From Pseudomonas viridiflava (GTDB taxonomy: Bacteria; Pseudomonadota; Gammaproteobacteria; Pseudomonadales; Pseudomonadaceae), in assembly GCF_900590755.1 (NCBI RefSeq), contig NZ_UUOC01000023.1:1-64000 (forward strand): 64,000 nucleotides of DNA, given 5' to 3'. The notes under the pieces were generated by a model. That model ran no database searches, was not told where the DNA came from, and saw only the letters and a program-made list of their open reading frames with translations. The position numbers were made by a program, and so were the translations under genes. Numbering within the stretch: position 1 is the stretch's first letter; every line of letters starts with the position of its first letter. Shown in pieces: positions 62,860-64,000 of this stretch.

Positions 62860-62887
62860 TCCGTCACGGCGGGCTCAAGCGTGAGCC

Positions 62888-62914
62888 AAAAAAAAGCCCG
62901 GCAAAAGCCAGGCT
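62888..62914 (-). terminator. Intrinsic terminator for the leftward gene
   Basis: Minus strand: stem AGCCTGGC / GCCGGGCT (one wobble) with a TTTT loop, then seven T residues (62894-62888). It ends the transcript of the gene at 62945-64000. Confidence 0.85.
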
Positions 62915-62944
62915 GGGTCCAACACCACTCATGCAGACTCTGCT

Positions 62945-64000
62945 TCATCTGACACTCAAATACCGCACACAATACCCATCAGCACATTCCTCCCGCGGAT
63001 AGCGGGCCGTCAGGTAAGTATCTAGCGCCTGAAAGCGATCGCGCATGGTTTTGCCGTCAATGCTGTACGAGGGGAAGGTCGAGGAGTAGACGATGGCCGA
63101 TGGCGCTGCTGTTGTGACGGCGTTGATCAGTTCGGCTTCGTGCTGCGCAGCGGCGTAGACCGGGTAGGTGAAGCGCGTGCAGCTGGGCAAGTTCAGCAGG
63201 CCGTTGATCACGCCGTTGTTGGACAGGTCGAACACGCAACTGGCCTGGCTTTGCAGCAACCGTTGCGACGCCCAGTTCACGCCTTCGGTGACGGCCTCGG
63301 TATTGTCGGGAGGGGATGCCAGGTGGGTCAGCCACTGATACTGCCCTTCGCGAAAATGTTTTATCCCGATGTAGGTCACTGCCGATGCGGAAACGCTGAT
63401 GAGGATGACGCTCAGCAGATGGCTCAGGCGAAAGTCGCCCTGGTCGCGGTGTGGAATGCAGATGTAGACCATCACGCAGGCGATCAGGAAAAAGCCGACA
63501 TGGTGAAATTTGTACGACAGCGCCGCGCCAATCGCGATGATAAATGGCGCCAGCAGGATCAACCGGCTGATCGTGAACGTCGTGCGGGCCAGGCTCAGGG
63601 TCAGTAGCAGCGGCGCCCACAGCCCGTTATAGACATGCTCCACATCGGCGCGGTTGATACCGATTTTCAACATGATGGCCGAGAGTAAAAGCAGGGCAAG
63701 GACGCGAGCCAGGTCTTGTTCCTCGATGGCTGAAAGAAAGAAAGCGCGGATGGCGAGGACGATTGCGCCGAGATTAATCAACACCACAAAGGCCGTCAGA
63801 AGCACCGCGTCCAGCCGCCAGCCGTAGCTCCATTGCCCGGAGGTTTGCAGCAGCACGCTGAGGTTTTCCAGGTAGCCGGTGATTGAAAAACCTTCGAATA
63901 AAAGCCCGAGTCCCAGCACCGTTACGGCAAAGGCAGCGGCGGCAATCAGGTGGATCCGGCTCTGCCACGCCATCAGCAGCATGGGCGGGCCGAGGCACAC
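62945..64000 (-). CDS. Multi-spanning membrane protein, partial (5' end beyond the window)
   Basis: The last 351 residues of a leftward gene; the start lies beyond 64000. About eight hydrophobic segments (for example VTVLGLGLLFEGFSI, LALLLLSAIMLKIGI, FFLIACVMVYICI) precede a soluble C-terminal region of about 110 residues with VFDLSNNGVINGLLNLPSC and ending EECADGYCVRYLSVR. This resembles GT-C/O-antigen-ligase-like sugar transferases with a periplasmic tail, but no family is certain. It points toward the O-antigen cluster and ends at the terminator at 62888. Confidence 0.7.
   Translation of the reverse strand: MCLGPPMLLMAWQSRIHLIAAAAFAVTVLGLGLLFEGFSITGYLENLSVLLQTSGQWSYGWRLDAVLLTAFVVLINLGAIVLAIRAFFLSAIEEQDLARVLALLLLSAIMLKIGINRADVEHVYNGLWAPLLLTLSLARTTFTISRLILLAPFIIAIGAALSYKFHHVGFFLIACVMVYICIPHRDQGDFRLSHLLSVILISVSASAVTYIGIKHFREGQYQWLTHLASPPDNTEAVTEGVNWASQRLLQSQASCVFDLSNNGVINGLLNLPSCTRFTYPVYAAAQHEAELINAVTTAAPSAIVYSSTFPSYSIDGKTMRDRFQALDTYLTARYPREECADGYCVRYLSVR

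Overview
The window is chromosomal DNA from a fluorescent or plant-associated Pseudomonas. The P. syringae/P. fluorescens lineage fits best, judged from the ManC/AlgA-type bifunctional enzyme, the OprD porin, the uronate dehydrogenase cluster, the REP elements and the GC-rich codon use; the species cannot be fixed from the sequence alone. No rRNA, tRNA, transposase, phage gene or CRISPR array was seen. The common theme is the cell surface: secreted matrix-type proteins, an exopolysaccharide operon, an LPS/O-antigen cluster, and the c-di-GMP and phosphorelay proteins likely to control them.

Layout, left to right. 1-607 is a tandem array of about 140-bp units built from REP pairs. 630-3704 (minus) is a three-gene membrane glycosylation module: polyprenol-phosphate GT2, SMR-like flippase, GT-C-like protein. 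4379-15473 holds two large secreted proteins that share an N-terminal DUF4214-type region, plus two small RTX/DUF4214 proteins, manC/algA and a BdlA-like soluble chemoreceptor. mltA follows. 17150-27859 (minus) is a tight seven-gene operon: UDP-GlcNAc 2-epimerase, BcsB-like protein, NfrB-like synthase with MshEN motifs, NfrA-like outer-membrane TPR protein, AlgF-like and AlgJ/AlgX-like acetylation proteins, and a YbcH/DUF4434-like protein. It looks like a c-di-GMP-activated, probably ManNAc-based, O-acetylated exopolysaccharide system related to the phage N4 receptor glycan of E. coli. This is the most interesting locus in the window.

28653-33712 is signalling: a lone receiver domain, a FixL/FixJ-type pair, and a REC-CheC protein coupled to a PAS-GGDEF diguanylate cyclase. 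A free-standing aroA, an aldose 1-epimerase-like gene and a DMT exporter follow. 37086-43349 (minus) is a uronate catabolism regulon: uronate dehydrogenase, lactonase, TRAP transporter and OprD porin. Its two transcription units are driven by two near-identical promoter/operator regions. 44025-49669 carries a phosphatase, a GT4-debranching enzyme fusion, a YfcE-like phosphoesterase and a methyltransferase.

50984-62859 (plus) is an ABC-transporter-dependent O-antigen cluster: GT2, Wzm, Wzt with a C-terminal glycan-binding domain, a 1267-residue protein with a Kdo-transferase-like domain, a coiled coil, GT2 and GT4, another GT4, a second copy of the GT2-flippase-membrane protein module, and a methyltransferase. 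It appears more AT-rich than the rest of the window, which suits a horizontally exchanged O-antigen locus. A truncated GT-C-like gene runs off the right edge.
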